Assembly: GCA_029552245.1 (NCBI GenBank)
Contig: JAKPDW010000001.1
Coordinates: 1-64,000 of the forward strand
Length of the DNA stretch: 64,000 nt
Origin: Deltaproteobacteria bacterium
Lineage (GTDB): Bacteria; Desulfobacterota; Desulfomonilia; UBA1062
Direction of reading: 5' to 3'
Positions 37,002-46,914 of this stretch are shown piece after piece. How positions within the stretch are numbered: the stretch's first letter is position 1; every line of letters starts with the position of its first letter. Both the position numbers and the translations under genes were made by a program. The notes beneath the pieces are model-generated. The model saw only the letters and a list, made by a program, of their open reading frames with translations, was not told the origin of the DNA and did not search any database.

Positions 37002-37862
37002 GCGGCGCCTTGAGCGTCGCTGCCGGTCTCGTGCCGCCTCCGGCGGGGAGCGGGCAGAATCCGTGGCAAGAGACAGGCTTCTCTCGAGGCTTCTCTCTCG
37101 GGACCCCATCCTCGAACTGTCCAGGACCCGCTGCCGTCCTGCGTCCTGCCAGGGGGAGGATGCGGACCGTATCGTCGAGGAGGCCCTGCGGCCCTCCGCG
37201 GAGGTGACCTTGCGGTTCTCCAGGCGTCAATGGCCCGTGCGACCGTTTCCCACCTTGAGCCCTTCACGGCTGCGTGCACCTGTGGGGTGTCGCATGCGGG
37301 CATGGCGGGACTTTGTCCGGACATGTCCCGCGAAAGGAACAGGGGCGCCCAAGCAGGCGATGGTTCCCGGTGTGCATGGGCAGGCGTCCAGGTCGAATGA
37401 AAGGGCCGTCTCCCCCTCGTGACGGTGGCGGTCCCCAGGGCCTGGATACCCAGAGGTCCGCAAGTCCTGGACAGGGCATGACCCTTGCCGCGGCCCTATC
37501 CTACGGGTAGGGCTTGGTCCCTCCCATGACTGGGGCACGGTGCTTACGTGGACATACGGGCAGGGGACATGTTGAACGAGGTTATCAAGGGGACATTCCG
37601 GACGAGTCTTGACACGTGAGCCGGCAAACCTTGACTCTCGGTGGCTATGCATTATGAATGAGCAGGCAGAGGAGCATGTCCAGGACCGAGCCCTCTGTTT
37701 CCCTGCGCCCGAGGGGTCCATGGCATCGGGTCTTCAGTCGGGGGCGCCGAACGTGACCTTCAGGCCTCGAGGCGGCGGCGACAGCGACTGCAGGGCGGGA
37801 ATGGACCGGTCCGCCGGGCGGCCGTGAAGCCTCCACGGTGAGGCCGGCTGGAGGGTATGTGC
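37002..37862. other. intergenic region carrying a dispersed repeat fragment
   Basis: No gene recognised. The second half (37492-37616) holds one copy of a dispersed element. A strong ribosome-binding GGAGGG and ATG near 37857 begin the following kinase. Confidence 0.5.
37492..37616 (+). repeat. dispersed element, copy A
   Basis: About 125 bases that align at roughly 80 percent, in inverted orientation, with 53987-54112. Landmarks shared: GGTCCCTCCCATGACTG, ACGGGCAGGGGACAT, and TCAAGGGGACATTCCGGACG ending in CTTGACACG. It is probably a decayed mobile-element end. Confidence 0.75.
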
Positions 37863-40124
37863 ATGAAGGACGACCTGTTCATCCAGTGTTTCAACACGAG
37901 CCCCATACCAGGCGTCATCACGACAGCGGCTGACGGGGTGATCGTCGAGGTCAACGACGCCTTCGTCCAGATGAGCGGGTACCGGAGGGAGGATCTCGTC
38001 GGGCGACGCACGCTCGAGACGGGCCTGTGGGTCGACCCGGCCGACAGGGCGCGGGTGCTCGCCGAGCTTGGTGCCAAAGGGAAGGTCCAGAATCTCGAGG
38101 TTAGGTTCAAGACCGCCTCGGGGTCCGAGCACGACTGCATCCTCAACGGGGTCTCCTTCACCTACTCTCAGGTGCCGTGTCACCTCTTCATGGCGGTGGA
38201 CATAACGAGACGCAGGAGGACTCAGGACGCCCTGGAGAAGGCTGAGGCGAGGTACCGCGCCCTGGTGGAGAACAGCCTGAGCGGCGTGGCGATCTTCAGG
38301 GCGGTCAAGGACGGGGGGGACTTCGAGTACGTGGAGTTCAACAGGGCGGCCGAGCGGATCGACTCGATAAAACGGGAAGACGTCGTCGGGAAGACGCTCC
38401 TGGAGGTCTTTCCCGGGTCCCGGGCCTCGGGGCTGTACCAGGCCCTCCTCAGGGTCTACAGGACGGGGGTCGGAGAGTACCTGCCCGTGTACTTCAACAA
38501 AGACCAGAGGATATCGGGCTGGCGCGAGAGCTTCGTGTACAGGCTGCCGTCGGGCGAGCTCGTGGAGGTCTACTCGGACCAGACGGCCCTCATCAGGGCC
38601 CAGCGGGACCTCTCCGAGCGCAACCGGGCGCTCACCTCGCTCATCGGCAACCTGCCGGGCATGGTGTACAGGTGCAGGCACGACCGTGACTGGACCATGG
38701 TGGCCGTGAGCGAGGGCTGCCTCGCTCTCACGGGGTATGCCGTCGAGGATCTCGTGAACAACGAGAAGATCGCCTGGGGCAGGGTGATCGTCCCGAAAGA
38801 CCGCGACAGGGTGTGGGATGAGGTGAACAGGGCTCTGGAGAAGAGGGAGAACTACGAGCTGACCTACCGTATCAGGACAGCCGGCGGTGACGTCAGGTGG
38901 GTCTGGGACCATGGCTGCGGGGTCTTCTCGCCCGAGGGCAGGCTCCTCTTCCTCGAGGGGTTCGCCTTCGACATCACGGAACACAGGCGGCTCCAGGACA
39001 AGCTGCGCATGACCGAGGAACGCTTCGCGAGGATCTTCCAGGCGAGCCCCGACTGGGTCTCCATCACGGCCATGGAGGACGGCGCGTACCGGGACGTGAA
39101 CGAGGGCTATCTCAAGGCGTCGGGTTACACGAGGGACGAAATCATAGGCCGCACCTCTCTCGAGATTGACATCTGGGAAAGGCCCTCCGACCGCAAGAGG
39201 ATCGTGAGGAAGATCAAGGAGCAGGGGTCTGTCCGCAACGAGGAGGTACGGTTCAGGACCAAGAGCGGCGAGCTCAAGCACGTCCTGTGGTCGGCGGTCC
39301 CCATAACCCTCGACGACGAGGAGTGCATCCTCGGGTGGGGCAGGGACATCACCGAGTACAAGCTCCTCGAGGAGGAGCTCATGCGGGCCTACAAGATGGA
39401 GGCAGTCGGCAGGCTCGCCGGGACCATCGCCCACGACTTCAACAATTACCTCACCGCCATCGATGGGTTCTGCGAGCTCATCCTGCTCAAGGCCGACGAC
39501 AAGGAATCTGTCGTCAGGAGCGTGGGGAAGATCAGGGAGGTCAAGAAATCGGCCTCCTCCCTCATCAAGCAGCTCCTGTCGTTCAGCAGGAAGCAGCCTG
39601 CCAGGCCGGTGCCTGTGGACCTGAACGAGGTCGTGACGAGCATGAAGGACCTCCTCACGCCGGTCATGGGCCAGAAGGTGGATCTGAGCATGGAGCTCTC
39701 CGGGGAGCCGTGCGTCGTGCTCGCCGACAGGAGCCAGCTGGAGCAGACGATCATGAACCTCTCGCTGAACGCGAGGGACGCGATGCCCCGGGGGGGCAGG
39801 TTCACGGTGAAGACCGCGCATGAGACCATCGACGAGACCTCTGCCGGCATGCACGTGGACCTCGAGCCGGGAAGGTACATAAGCCTCACCGTGTCCGACA
39901 CGGGCCTCGGCATGGACGAGGAGACCGCATCGCACATCTTCGACCCCTTCTTCACCACCAAGTCCATGGGCAAGGGCAGCGGACTCGGCCTGACCATCGT
40001 CTACAACATCGTGAGGCAGTGGGGCGGGTGCATAACCCTCCAGTCCGAGCCGGGGAAGGGGTCGACCTTCACGATATACCTGCCCGCGCACGCCGAGGCC
40101 CAGAGGCGGGAGGCGAGGCCGTGA
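37863..40124 (+). CDS. PAS-domain sensor histidine kinase
   Basis: A 753-residue soluble-looking kinase with four PAS segments (about 5-120, 135-260, 270-390, 395-505), HisKA with His524 (TIAHDFNNYLTAIDG) and HATPase (MNLSLNARDAMPRGG, DTGLGMDEETAS, SGLGLTIVY). The HDFNN H box is typical of kinases working on separate receivers. No receiver is fused or adjacent. Start taken at the second ATG, 9 bases after GGAGGG; an ATG two codons earlier is also possible. Confidence 0.93.
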   Translation: MKDDLFIQCFNTSPIPGVITTAADGVIVEVNDAFVQMSGYRREDLVGRRTLETGLWVDPADRARVLAELGAKGKVQNLEVRFKTASGSEHDCILNGVSFTYSQVPCHLFMAVDITRRRRTQDALEKAEARYRALVENSLSGVAIFRAVKDGGDFEYVEFNRAAERIDSIKREDVVGKTLLEVFPGSRASGLYQALLRVYRTGVGEYLPVYFNKDQRISGWRESFVYRLPSGELVEVYSDQTALIRAQRDLSERNRALTSLIGNLPGMVYRCRHDRDWTMVAVSEGCLALTGYAVEDLVNNEKIAWGRVIVPKDRDRVWDEVNRALEKRENYELTYRIRTAGGDVRWVWDHGCGVFSPEGRLLFLEGFAFDITEHRRLQDKLRMTEERFARIFQASPDWVSITAMEDGAYRDVNEGYLKASGYTRDEIIGRTSLEIDIWERPSDRKRIVRKIKEQGSVRNEEVRFRTKSGELKHVLWSAVPITLDDEECILGWGRDITEYKLLEEELMRAYKMEAVGRLAGTIAHDFNNYLTAIDGFCELILLKADDKESVVRSVGKIREVKKSASSLIKQLLSFSRKQPARPVPVDLNEVVTSMKDLLTPVMGQKVDLSMELSGEPCVVLADRSQLEQTIMNLSLNARDAMPRGGRFTVKTAHETIDETSAGMHVDLEPGRYISLTVSDTGLGMDEETASHIFDPFFTTKSMGKGSGLGLTIVYNIVRQWGGCITLQSEPGKGSTFTIYLPAHAEAQRREARP

Positions 40125-40321
40125 CGAGAAGGGCCTTTAGCTTCGGCGGCCTGCCCCGGCGGGAAAGGCGGCGGGTGGAGAGGGGGCCTGCCGCTCATGC
40201 GGGCCTTCCCGGCACGTGACCGGACGGCGGCCGTTGGTGGGCTGTGCCGGCCGGGTCCGCCGTGGGGTTCTCTTCGCCGGGGAAAAGAGCCGGGCGGCAC
40301 GGCTACGGGTGTTCAGGCCTG

Positions 40322-42262
40322 TCAGGACTCCTGCCTCTGGGGTCTGTCCATGTGGCCGAAGGTGATCGTGACGGAGAGGACGCCGTCGCTGATCGAGCTC
40401 TTCACGTCGTGTCCCATCTCGCGCATGCGCCTGAGCATGCGCATCACGGCCCTGTTGTCCGCGAAGACCTCGGCGGTGAAGCCGAGGAGGCCCTGCTTGC
40501 GTGCGAGGAAGGTCACGTAGTCGAGCAGCACGGTGCCGATGCCCTGGTTGTGAAAGTCGTCCTTGACCACCACGGCGAGAGCGGCCTTGTGTTCGTCGCC
40601 CTCGACGGCGTAACGCGCTATGCCGACGATCTCCTCCGTCTCGGGGCCTTCCAGGAGGGCCAGGATGGCCATGTGCCGCGTGTAGTCTATGACCACCAGT
40701 CTCTGCCTCTCCCTCCTGGGGAACTCAGTCTTCGGGGAGAGGAAGCGCATGGTCAGCGTCCTCTCGGAGAGCGAGTATACGAACTTCTTGTGCAGCTCCT
40801 CGTCCGATATCTTGATGGGCCTCAGGAACACGGTCAGGCCGGTTCTCGTGGTGCGGTGGGTCTCCACGTCGGTGGGGTACAAGCCGCTGGGGCCGGTGAA
40901 GAACGGCTGATCCTCCGGAACGAGGCCGAGCCGTTTCGCCTCCTCGACGAGAGAGGGCCTGAACCTGGGGTGCGCGACCGCGACGAGGGACATGGCCCGT
41001 TCCCTGATGTTCTTCCCCTGAAGGTGGCAGATGCCGTACTCCGTGACCACGTACTGTATGTCCGACCGGTTGTACGTCACGCCCGCACCCTCGCCCAGGC
41101 GCGCCACGATGCGCGAGACGGCGCCCCCTTTCGCCGTCGAGGGCATGGCGAGGATGGTCCTGCCGGAGGGGGATGCGGACACGGCCCTCATGAAGTCGAC
41201 GTCGCCCCCTATGCCGCTGTAGAAACCGGGCCCGAACGACTCGGACGAAGCCTGGCCCGTGAGGTCTATCTGGAGGGCGGAGTTGATCGCCACCATGCGC
41301 TCCTGCCTGGCGATGACCGAGGGGTCGTTGGTGTAGGAGGAGGGCATGAAGGCGATCGCGGGGTTATCGTGCATGAAGGCGAACATGTCGGACGTTCCCA
41401 GGCACAAAGACGCGACCGTCTTGAGCGCATCGGCGCTCTTCTTGGCATTGTCCACCACGCCCGCCCTCATGAGGTCGATGATGCCGCTCGAGAGCATCTC
41501 GGTGTGGACTCCCAGGTGCCTCTTCGTGCCCAGACCCTCGAGCACGGCGTTGACCACCCTGCCGTAACCCGCCTGGATGGTGCTCCCGTCCGGCACGAGC
41601 CTTGCCACGTACGATCCTATGGCGCGGGTGACGTCGTCGGGCGGGGGATAGTGAAACTCCACGAGGGGTTCGTCGTGGTGGATGAAGAAGTCCACCTGCT
41701 CCGGGTCGATGGTGCTGTCCCCGTGGGTGTAGGGCATGAACGCGTTCACCTGGGCGATGACGAGCCGCGAGTTCTCGATGACCTCCTTCATGACGTCCAC
41801 GCTCACCCCCAGGCTCAGCCTGCCCGACGAGCCGGGCGGGGACACCTGGATGAACGCGACATCCACGGGCATGAGCCCCCGCTTGATGAGCCTCGACACC
41901 TGGGACATGGCCGAGGGCGTGTAGTCAGCCAGCCCCCTCGTCACCGCGTCCCTGGTGCTGTGAGCCACGAAGAAGAAATGCTGGCGGAAGTTCGGCCTGA
42001 AGTCGTCCAGGGGTTCGCCGGTGAGTCCCAGGGCGACCAGGTGGGAGAGCTCCGCGTCGAAGAATGCCTTCGGGTTGGCCCGCGCATGGTCCAGGAAGGA
42101 CCTCGAGAGGTGCCTCGGCTCGGCGCACCCTGTCGCGACGAAGATCCTGTCCCCCCTCTTGATGTGCCCGAAGATGGCCCCCGGCTCGGGAAACCTGTCC
42201 GGGTAGAGCGTCTTGAGCTGGCTGATCCTCGCATCGGCGTCGGCGAAACCGCAGTGCATCAT
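40322..42262 (-). CDS. acetyl-CoA hydrolase/transferase fused to a GNAT domain
   Basis: The first ~440 residues resemble acetyl-CoA hydrolase/4-hydroxybutyrate CoA-transferase (VQVSPP-like AFIQVSPPGSSGRLSLGVS, VVTEYGICHLQGKNI and VAHPRFRPSLVEEA). The C-terminal ~150 residues are a GNAT acetyltransferase with the acyl-CoA site FHNQGIGTVLLDYV. Fusions of these two are known. The start is at the double ATG 42262/42259: it lies just downstream of the promoter at 42289-42316, ruling out a longer start. It is divergent from a crotonase gene, so an acyl-CoA route is plausible. Confidence 0.9.
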   Translation of the reverse strand: MMHCGFADADARISQLKTLYPDRFPEPGAIFGHIKRGDRIFVATGCAEPRHLSRSFLDHARANPKAFFDAELSHLVALGLTGEPLDDFRPNFRQHFFFVAHSTRDAVTRGLADYTPSAMSQVSRLIKRGLMPVDVAFIQVSPPGSSGRLSLGVSVDVMKEVIENSRLVIAQVNAFMPYTHGDSTIDPEQVDFFIHHDEPLVEFHYPPPDDVTRAIGSYVARLVPDGSTIQAGYGRVVNAVLEGLGTKRHLGVHTEMLSSGIIDLMRAGVVDNAKKSADALKTVASLCLGTSDMFAFMHDNPAIAFMPSSYTNDPSVIARQERMVAINSALQIDLTGQASSESFGPGFYSGIGGDVDFMRAVSASPSGRTILAMPSTAKGGAVSRIVARLGEGAGVTYNRSDIQYVVTEYGICHLQGKNIRERAMSLVAVAHPRFRPSLVEEAKRLGLVPEDQPFFTGPSGLYPTDVETHRTTRTGLTVFLRPIKISDEELHKKFVYSLSERTLTMRFLSPKTEFPRRERQRLVVIDYTRHMAILALLEGPETEEIVGIARYAVEGDEHKAALAVVVKDDFHNQGIGTVLLDYVTFLARKQGLLGFTAEVFADNRAVMRMLRRMREMGHDVKSSISDGVLSVTITFGHMDRPQRQES

Positions 42263-42288
42263 CGGCCCCCTTGCCTTGGGGTTATCGC

Positions 42289-42316
42289 AGAATACCATCG
42301 ACCCATCAAGGGTCAA
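42289..42316 (-). promoter_or_regulatory. promoter of the CoA-transferase/GNAT gene
   Basis: On the - strand, TTGACC (42316-42311) and TATTCT (42294-42289) are 16 bases apart, giving a start about 20 bases before the double ATG. Confidence 0.6.
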
Positions 42317-42394
42317 CCGCGCGGGGAACGAATGAATTTCCAATGTTGACCCAAGGTGTGCTACAGTGTCCCATATCATCGAGAGGAGGGCGCC

Positions 42395-43114
42395 ATGGCG
42401 GTAGTGGAGTGGAAGAAGGACGGGACGGTCGCCGTCCTTACCATGAACACCAGCGAGAACAGACACAACCCTTCGTACGCCTCCGGCATGCTTTCGTGCC
42501 TGGACGAGATCGAGGCCGACCAGGACATCAAGTCCATCGTGCTCGCGTCCGTGGACAGGAAGAACTGGTCCCTGGGGATCGACCTCAACTGGATGATGGA
42601 CGCGGTGAACAGGGGGGCGGGGGACGAGATCAGGGCGTTCATGTACAGCCTGAACACCCTGTTCAAGAAGATCCTCACCATCCCCATGCCCGTGATCGCG
42701 GCGATCAACGGGCACGCATTCGGTGACGGCGCGATCATCGCGTGCACCTGCGACTTCAGGTTCATGCGCTCGGACAGGGGCTTTTTCTGCTTCCCCGAGG
42801 TGGACATCAACATCCCGTTTTTGCCCGGCATGCTCGCCATGGTGAAGAAGGCGATCCCCTACTACAAGGTCGAGGAACTCGTCTTCACCGGCAAGAGGGC
42901 CACGGGCAAGGAGCTCGAGGAGTGCCACGCGGTCGTGAAGGCCTGCGAGGGGGAGGAGGAGCTCATGAAGGAGGCCATGGCCTTCGCGCGGACGTTCGCA
43001 AAGGGCAGGGTGATCTTCAGGGAGCACAAGTGGCGTCTCAACAGGCACATCGTGGAGATCATGGACCGGGAAGACCCTGCGTACATAGACCCGCTCAACC
43101 TCATGGTGTCCTGA
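42395..43114 (+). CDS. enoyl-CoA hydratase/isomerase-like protein
   Basis: This 239-residue crotonase-fold protein has INGHAFGDGAIIACTCDFRF for the oxyanion hole. The first catalytic Glu region of ordinary hydratases is changed (GAIIACT), and the second reads FPEVDIN, so it may be an isomerase or other CoA-binding activity rather than a hydratase. GGAGGG lies 6 bases before the ATG. It shares a divergent region with the CoA-transferase gene; the alpha/beta hydrolase follows after 25 bases. Confidence 0.9.
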   Translation: MAVVEWKKDGTVAVLTMNTSENRHNPSYASGMLSCLDEIEADQDIKSIVLASVDRKNWSLGIDLNWMMDAVNRGAGDEIRAFMYSLNTLFKKILTIPMPVIAAINGHAFGDGAIIACTCDFRFMRSDRGFFCFPEVDINIPFLPGMLAMVKKAIPYYKVEELVFTGKRATGKELEECHAVVKACEGEEELMKEAMAFARTFAKGRVIFREHKWRLNRHIVEIMDREDPAYIDPLNLMVS

Positions 43115-43139
43115 TCCCGCGTGGAGGGGGAGGGGCCGG

Positions 43140-44156
43140 GTGAGAGGTCCTGGCAGGGAATCGAACGGCCGGTTCATGCCGCCGTACTGGCTCAGGGGCG
43201 CCTACACCCAGACGGTCCTCGCCTCGTCGAGGGTCAGGGCCGTGGGTGCCGGCGACCTGGAGGGCTCGTCCAGGGAAATCACCCTCACCGTGACAGGCGG
43301 CGTCCGCCTGGTGGGCTCCCTCTCCCATTCTCCGGGAAGGAAGGGCCTCGTGATCCTCCTCCACGGATGGGAGGGGAGCGCCCGTTCGACCTACATCCTC
43401 CACGCGGGGAGGTTCTTCCACCGGAAGGGGTACTCCGTGTTCAGGCTCAACTTCAGGGACCACGGGGACACCCACCACCTCAACGAGGGCCTGTTCAGGG
43501 CCGTCATGCTCGACGAGGTGTTCCAGGCCGTATCCCTTGCAGCGGGGTTCTCGGGAGAGGCCCCCTGCTATCTCATGGGTTTTTCCCTGGGCGGCAACTT
43601 CGCGCTCAGGATCGCGAGGCACTGCGCGCAGGAGCCGATAACCCATCTCAGGCACGTGCTCGCCGTGAGCCCGGTCATCGACCCTTCGCACGCCACCGAC
43701 GCCATAGACCGAAGCCCGCTGCTCAGGTGGTACTTCGTCAAGAAGTGGAGGAGGTCCTTGCGGAGGAAGCAGGAACTCTTCCCCTCGCTCTACGACTTCT
43801 CGGCCGTCCTCGCGGAGAGGTCCGTCAGGGCCATGACGGAAGCACTCTTTTCCTCCCTGAAGGCGGAATACGACACCGAAGGCTACTTCAGGTCCTACGC
43901 GATACACCCCGAGACGCTCGAGGACGTGACGGTCCCCACCACGATCGTCACGGCGCAAGACGACCCGGCGATCCCGGTCGAGGATTTCTCCCGCCTCAGG
44001 CTCAGCCCGGCCGTCAGTCTCGTGATCCACGACTTCGGCGGACACAACGGGTTCCTCGAGGGTCTCTTCGGCCCCACCTGGTGCGAGAGGGAGGCCCTCC
44101 GGCTCTTCGATGCGGACTCCACGCTCAGGCCGCCTCCGCCTGCCGGGCCCGCCTGA
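43140..44156 (+). CDS. YheT-like alpha/beta hydrolase
   Basis: The 338-residue protein matches the YheT/Abhydrolase_1 group: LHGWEGSARSTY, nucleophile elbow GFSLGGNFALR, and a late His in FGGHNGF. The family hydrolyses esters of unknown nature. It starts at GTG after a purine-rich GGAGGGGGAGGGG and probably follows the crotonase in one transcript. Confidence 0.85.
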   Translation: MRGPGRESNGRFMPPYWLRGAYTQTVLASSRVRAVGAGDLEGSSREITLTVTGGVRLVGSLSHSPGRKGLVILLHGWEGSARSTYILHAGRFFHRKGYSVFRLNFRDHGDTHHLNEGLFRAVMLDEVFQAVSLAAGFSGEAPCYLMGFSLGGNFALRIARHCAQEPITHLRHVLAVSPVIDPSHATDAIDRSPLLRWYFVKKWRRSLRRKQELFPSLYDFSAVLAERSVRAMTEALFSSLKAEYDTEGYFRSYAIHPETLEDVTVPTTIVTAQDDPAIPVEDFSRLRLSPAVSLVIHDFGGHNGFLEGLFGPTWCEREALRLFDADSTLRPPPPAGPA

Positions 44157-44433
44157 GGTTCCACTGCCTGCAGTGGTTCGCGCCTTGCGAGGGTCGTGCA
44201 CTCCGGGTGCGGCTGCCAGGCGGAACCGGCGCGTCGTGACCTGGTCATGGTATGAGGCGCGCCTTTGAAGCGGGCATGTGCGGCATCCGAGCGCGGCCCG
44301 GCATGGTGTGAGGCTCTCCTGGGAACCTCGCGCAACGAGGCCTTCTTCTGCGTGCGACCCTGCGTGTGGGCCAAGCGGGGAATCCTTGAAAAGGCGTCCG
44401 GCCGCCATTATTAGGTGGGTACGGGAGCGAGCG

Positions 44434-45174
44434 GTGAGCGAGGCAAAACCCATCCATGACCTTCTCGAGTTCGTCTCGTGCAGCCTGGGCGAGGCGGCGG
44501 GCCCCGAGTACCGGCACGAGGCCGCCCTCCTGCAGATCGAGCTGTTCGAGAACATGGTGCAGAACTGCGCGGTGGCGATCTTCGCTATCGACGTGAGGCA
44601 CCGGGTGATCTACTGGAACAAGGCCTGCGAGGCGCTCACCGGTCACCCGGCCCACCGCATGCTGGGGACGACCGATCACTGGATGCCTTTCTACGCAGAG
44701 AGGAGGCCGACGTTGAGCGACCTCATCGTCGACGGCGAAACATCCCGGGTCGACGACCTCTACACCCTGCACGGTCCGTCCCTCCTCGTGCCCGAAGGCC
44801 TCCACGCGGAGGGTTGGTTCCAGGACGTGGGGGGCCGAAGGCGCTATCTCATCTTCGACGCCTCGCCGGTCCGCCTGGGGAGCGGGGAACTCTTGGGCGC
44901 GGTGGAGACGCTCCAGGACATCACCGAGCTCAAGCAGATGGAGGAGGACAAGGAGAGGCTCAACAAAGAACTCGTCGATGCCATGAACCAGATCAAGACG
45001 TTGAGGGGCCTCATCCCCATCTGCGCCGCCTGCAAGAAGATCAGGGACGACAAGGGGTACTGGACCCATCTCGAGCACTACCTCGAGGAACACTCCGACG
45101 CCGTGTTCAGCCACGGGCTGTGCCCCGACTGCTTCAGGGAATACTTCCCGGAGGCGTCCAAGAAGAAGGATTGA
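44434..45174 (+). CDS. PAS protein with cysteine-rich CxxCKKIRDD tail
   Basis: The 246-residue protein has a PAS domain (about 35-160, FAIDVRHRVIYWNKACEALTG), a short coiled coil (MEEDKERLNKELVDAMNQIK) and a terminal module PICAACKKIRDDKGYWTHLE followed by FSHGLCPDCFREYFP. That tail, with CxxC and CxxC plus KKIRDD, recurs in deltaproteobacterial signalling proteins and probably binds a metal. No kinase or DNA-binding output domain is present. Start chosen at GTG 44434 with GGGAG 7 bases upstream; an open frame extends to 44278. Confidence 0.82.
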   Translation: MSEAKPIHDLLEFVSCSLGEAAGPEYRHEAALLQIELFENMVQNCAVAIFAIDVRHRVIYWNKACEALTGHPAHRMLGTTDHWMPFYAERRPTLSDLIVDGETSRVDDLYTLHGPSLLVPEGLHAEGWFQDVGGRRRYLIFDASPVRLGSGELLGAVETLQDITELKQMEEDKERLNKELVDAMNQIKTLRGLIPICAACKKIRDDKGYWTHLEHYLEEHSDAVFSHGLCPDCFREYFPEASKKKD

Positions 45175-45361
45175 GCGGCATGCCCCGCCCGAGGCCTTCT
45201 CGGGCCGCGCCCGCCTGCGGGTCATTCCCCTGGCCGCCTGTTGCCCGGCCCGCACGCAGGAAGCCCTTCGCCGTAAGACGCCATGCCGCAAGGTGAGAGC
45301 GGGCTTGTGCGAAGGCGGTTTTGCTGTTAGATTCGCGTGTCAGTATTCAAGAGGGGTGATC

Positions 45362-46561
45362 ATGCTCACGAGCGGACAGATGGAGAGGTATGCCGGGGTG
45401 CTCATGTGGGGGCTGGCAACGGCCAGGGGTAGACGCTGCAAGAAGGGCGATATCGTGCTCATCAGGGCGGACGAAAGGGCCCTGCCGCTCGCCGAGCGGG
45501 TATACGAGCTCGTCGTGGAGATGGGGTGCCACCCGGTCATGAGGGTCACGCTGACCCCTGTCATGGAGCGCGCCTTCTACGGGAAGTCCTCGACCTCCCA
45601 GCTCGTGTTCTGCACACCGGGCGAGAGGGAGCTGTTCTCGTCGCTCAACGGGCTCGTCACCATCCGTGCGCCCGAATCCATCACCCACCTGGCGGACGTG
45701 AGGCCCGAGCGGATAGCCAAGGCCACCCTGGCGCGCAAGTACCTGAACGACATCCTGGACGAGAGGGAAGCCAAGGGACTGTTCGGGTGGACCCTCTGCC
45801 TCTATCCAACCCAGGAGCTCGCACGCCACGCGGGCATGAGTATCGAGGAATACACCGGCCAGATCGTGGATGCATGCCGCTTGGACGTCGACGACCCCGT
45901 CGCGTGGTGGAAGGAGACGTACGGCCAGGCCCAGGAGATCAAGCGCTGGCTCAACGGGATGAAGATCAAGAGGCTCTTCGTCCAGTCAGACACGACGGAC
46001 CTCGTCGTCACCCCCGGCGCGAGCAGGAAGTGGGTGGGGATATCGGGACACAACATACCGAGCTTCGAGATCTTCGTGTCGCCGGACTGGCGGGGCACCT
46101 CCGGCAGGTTCTACGCCGACCAGCCCTCGTACAGGAGCGGCAACTACGTCAAGGGGGTCGAACTCGAGTTCGACCGCGGCGTCGTGGTGAAGGCCCGCGC
46201 CCGGGATGGGGAGGAGTTCCTCCTGAAGCAGATCGCCATGGACAGGGGGGCCTCGAGGCTGGGGGAGTTCTCCCTCACCGACAGGAGGTTCTCGAGGATA
46301 AACGCTTTCATGGCGAACACCCTGTACGACGAGAACTACGGCGGCGAGCACGGGAACTGCCACATAGCCCTGGGAGACTCGTACGCCGACACGTACGACG
46401 GGGATGCCTCCCTCCTCAGCCCGCAGAAGAAGAGGTCGCTCGGTTTCAACGATTCAGCCCTCCACTGGGACCTCGTGAACACGGAACGGAAGCGGGTCAC
46501 GGCCGAGCTCGGGGACGGAAAGAGGGTGACGATCTACGAGGACGGCGTCTTTTCCTGCTGA
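45362..46561 (+). CDS. aminopeptidase, M29 family
   Basis: The 399-residue metallopeptidase has the M29 (AmpS/AmpT-like) catalytic segments in order: metal-binding Glu in RLGEFSLTD, YDENYGGEHGNCHIALG with the His, and ALHWDLV with the last His/Asp. It removes N-terminal residues from peptides in the cytoplasm. Start at the ATG after GAGGGGTGATC; an open frame continues 23 codons upstream without a ribosome site. Confidence 0.93.
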   Translation: MLTSGQMERYAGVLMWGLATARGRRCKKGDIVLIRADERALPLAERVYELVVEMGCHPVMRVTLTPVMERAFYGKSSTSQLVFCTPGERELFSSLNGLVTIRAPESITHLADVRPERIAKATLARKYLNDILDEREAKGLFGWTLCLYPTQELARHAGMSIEEYTGQIVDACRLDVDDPVAWWKETYGQAQEIKRWLNGMKIKRLFVQSDTTDLVVTPGASRKWVGISGHNIPSFEIFVSPDWRGTSGRFYADQPSYRSGNYVKGVELEFDRGVVVKARARDGEEFLLKQIAMDRGASRLGEFSLTDRRFSRINAFMANTLYDENYGGEHGNCHIALGDSYADTYDGDASLLSPQKKRSLGFNDSALHWDLVNTERKRVTAELGDGKRVTIYEDGVFSC

Positions 46562-46914
46562 GACCCTCCACCTCGCGCCGCCTGCGTCCCTGTGTCGGGG
46601 GCCTTCCCGTGAGCCTCCACTCCAGGGGGATCACGGCCTTTTCAGGGCGTCGGGGATCTCGGCCGGGGGGGTCCGGCGAGACCCGCGTACCGCCTCTCAA
46701 GGGATCGCGTCCCCCTCGGGACTCCGGTGATCTCGGCAGAACCGCCTCGTTGTCGAGCGCCCTCGACCGAGGTCTATCACCCGTGGGCGCCCGTGATTTC
46801 AACATCGTAATTGCCATGTGGATGTCGATGCGGTAACATGCCCGAGTGCCGGGGCTTACCGGTGCATGCACGTCTTTGTGATGAATGTGTAGTGATGCAA
46901 TGAGGGCAGGTCGG
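46562..46914. other. intergenic region with promoter of the PAS-LuxR regulator
   Basis: No gene. It contains the strong promoter at 46811-46839 and otherwise GC-rich sequence. Confidence 0.5.
46811..46839 (+). promoter_or_regulatory. promoter of the PAS-PAS-LuxR gene
   Basis: TTGCCA (46811-46816) and TAACAT (46834-46839) are separated by exactly 17 bases. The leader would be about 70 bases. Confidence 0.6.

Noticed and set aside
42263-43177. N-terminal extension of the CoA-transferase/GNAT open frame to 43177
   Set aside because: It would run antisense through the crotonase gene; a good promoter at 42289-42316 places the message start just before 42262.
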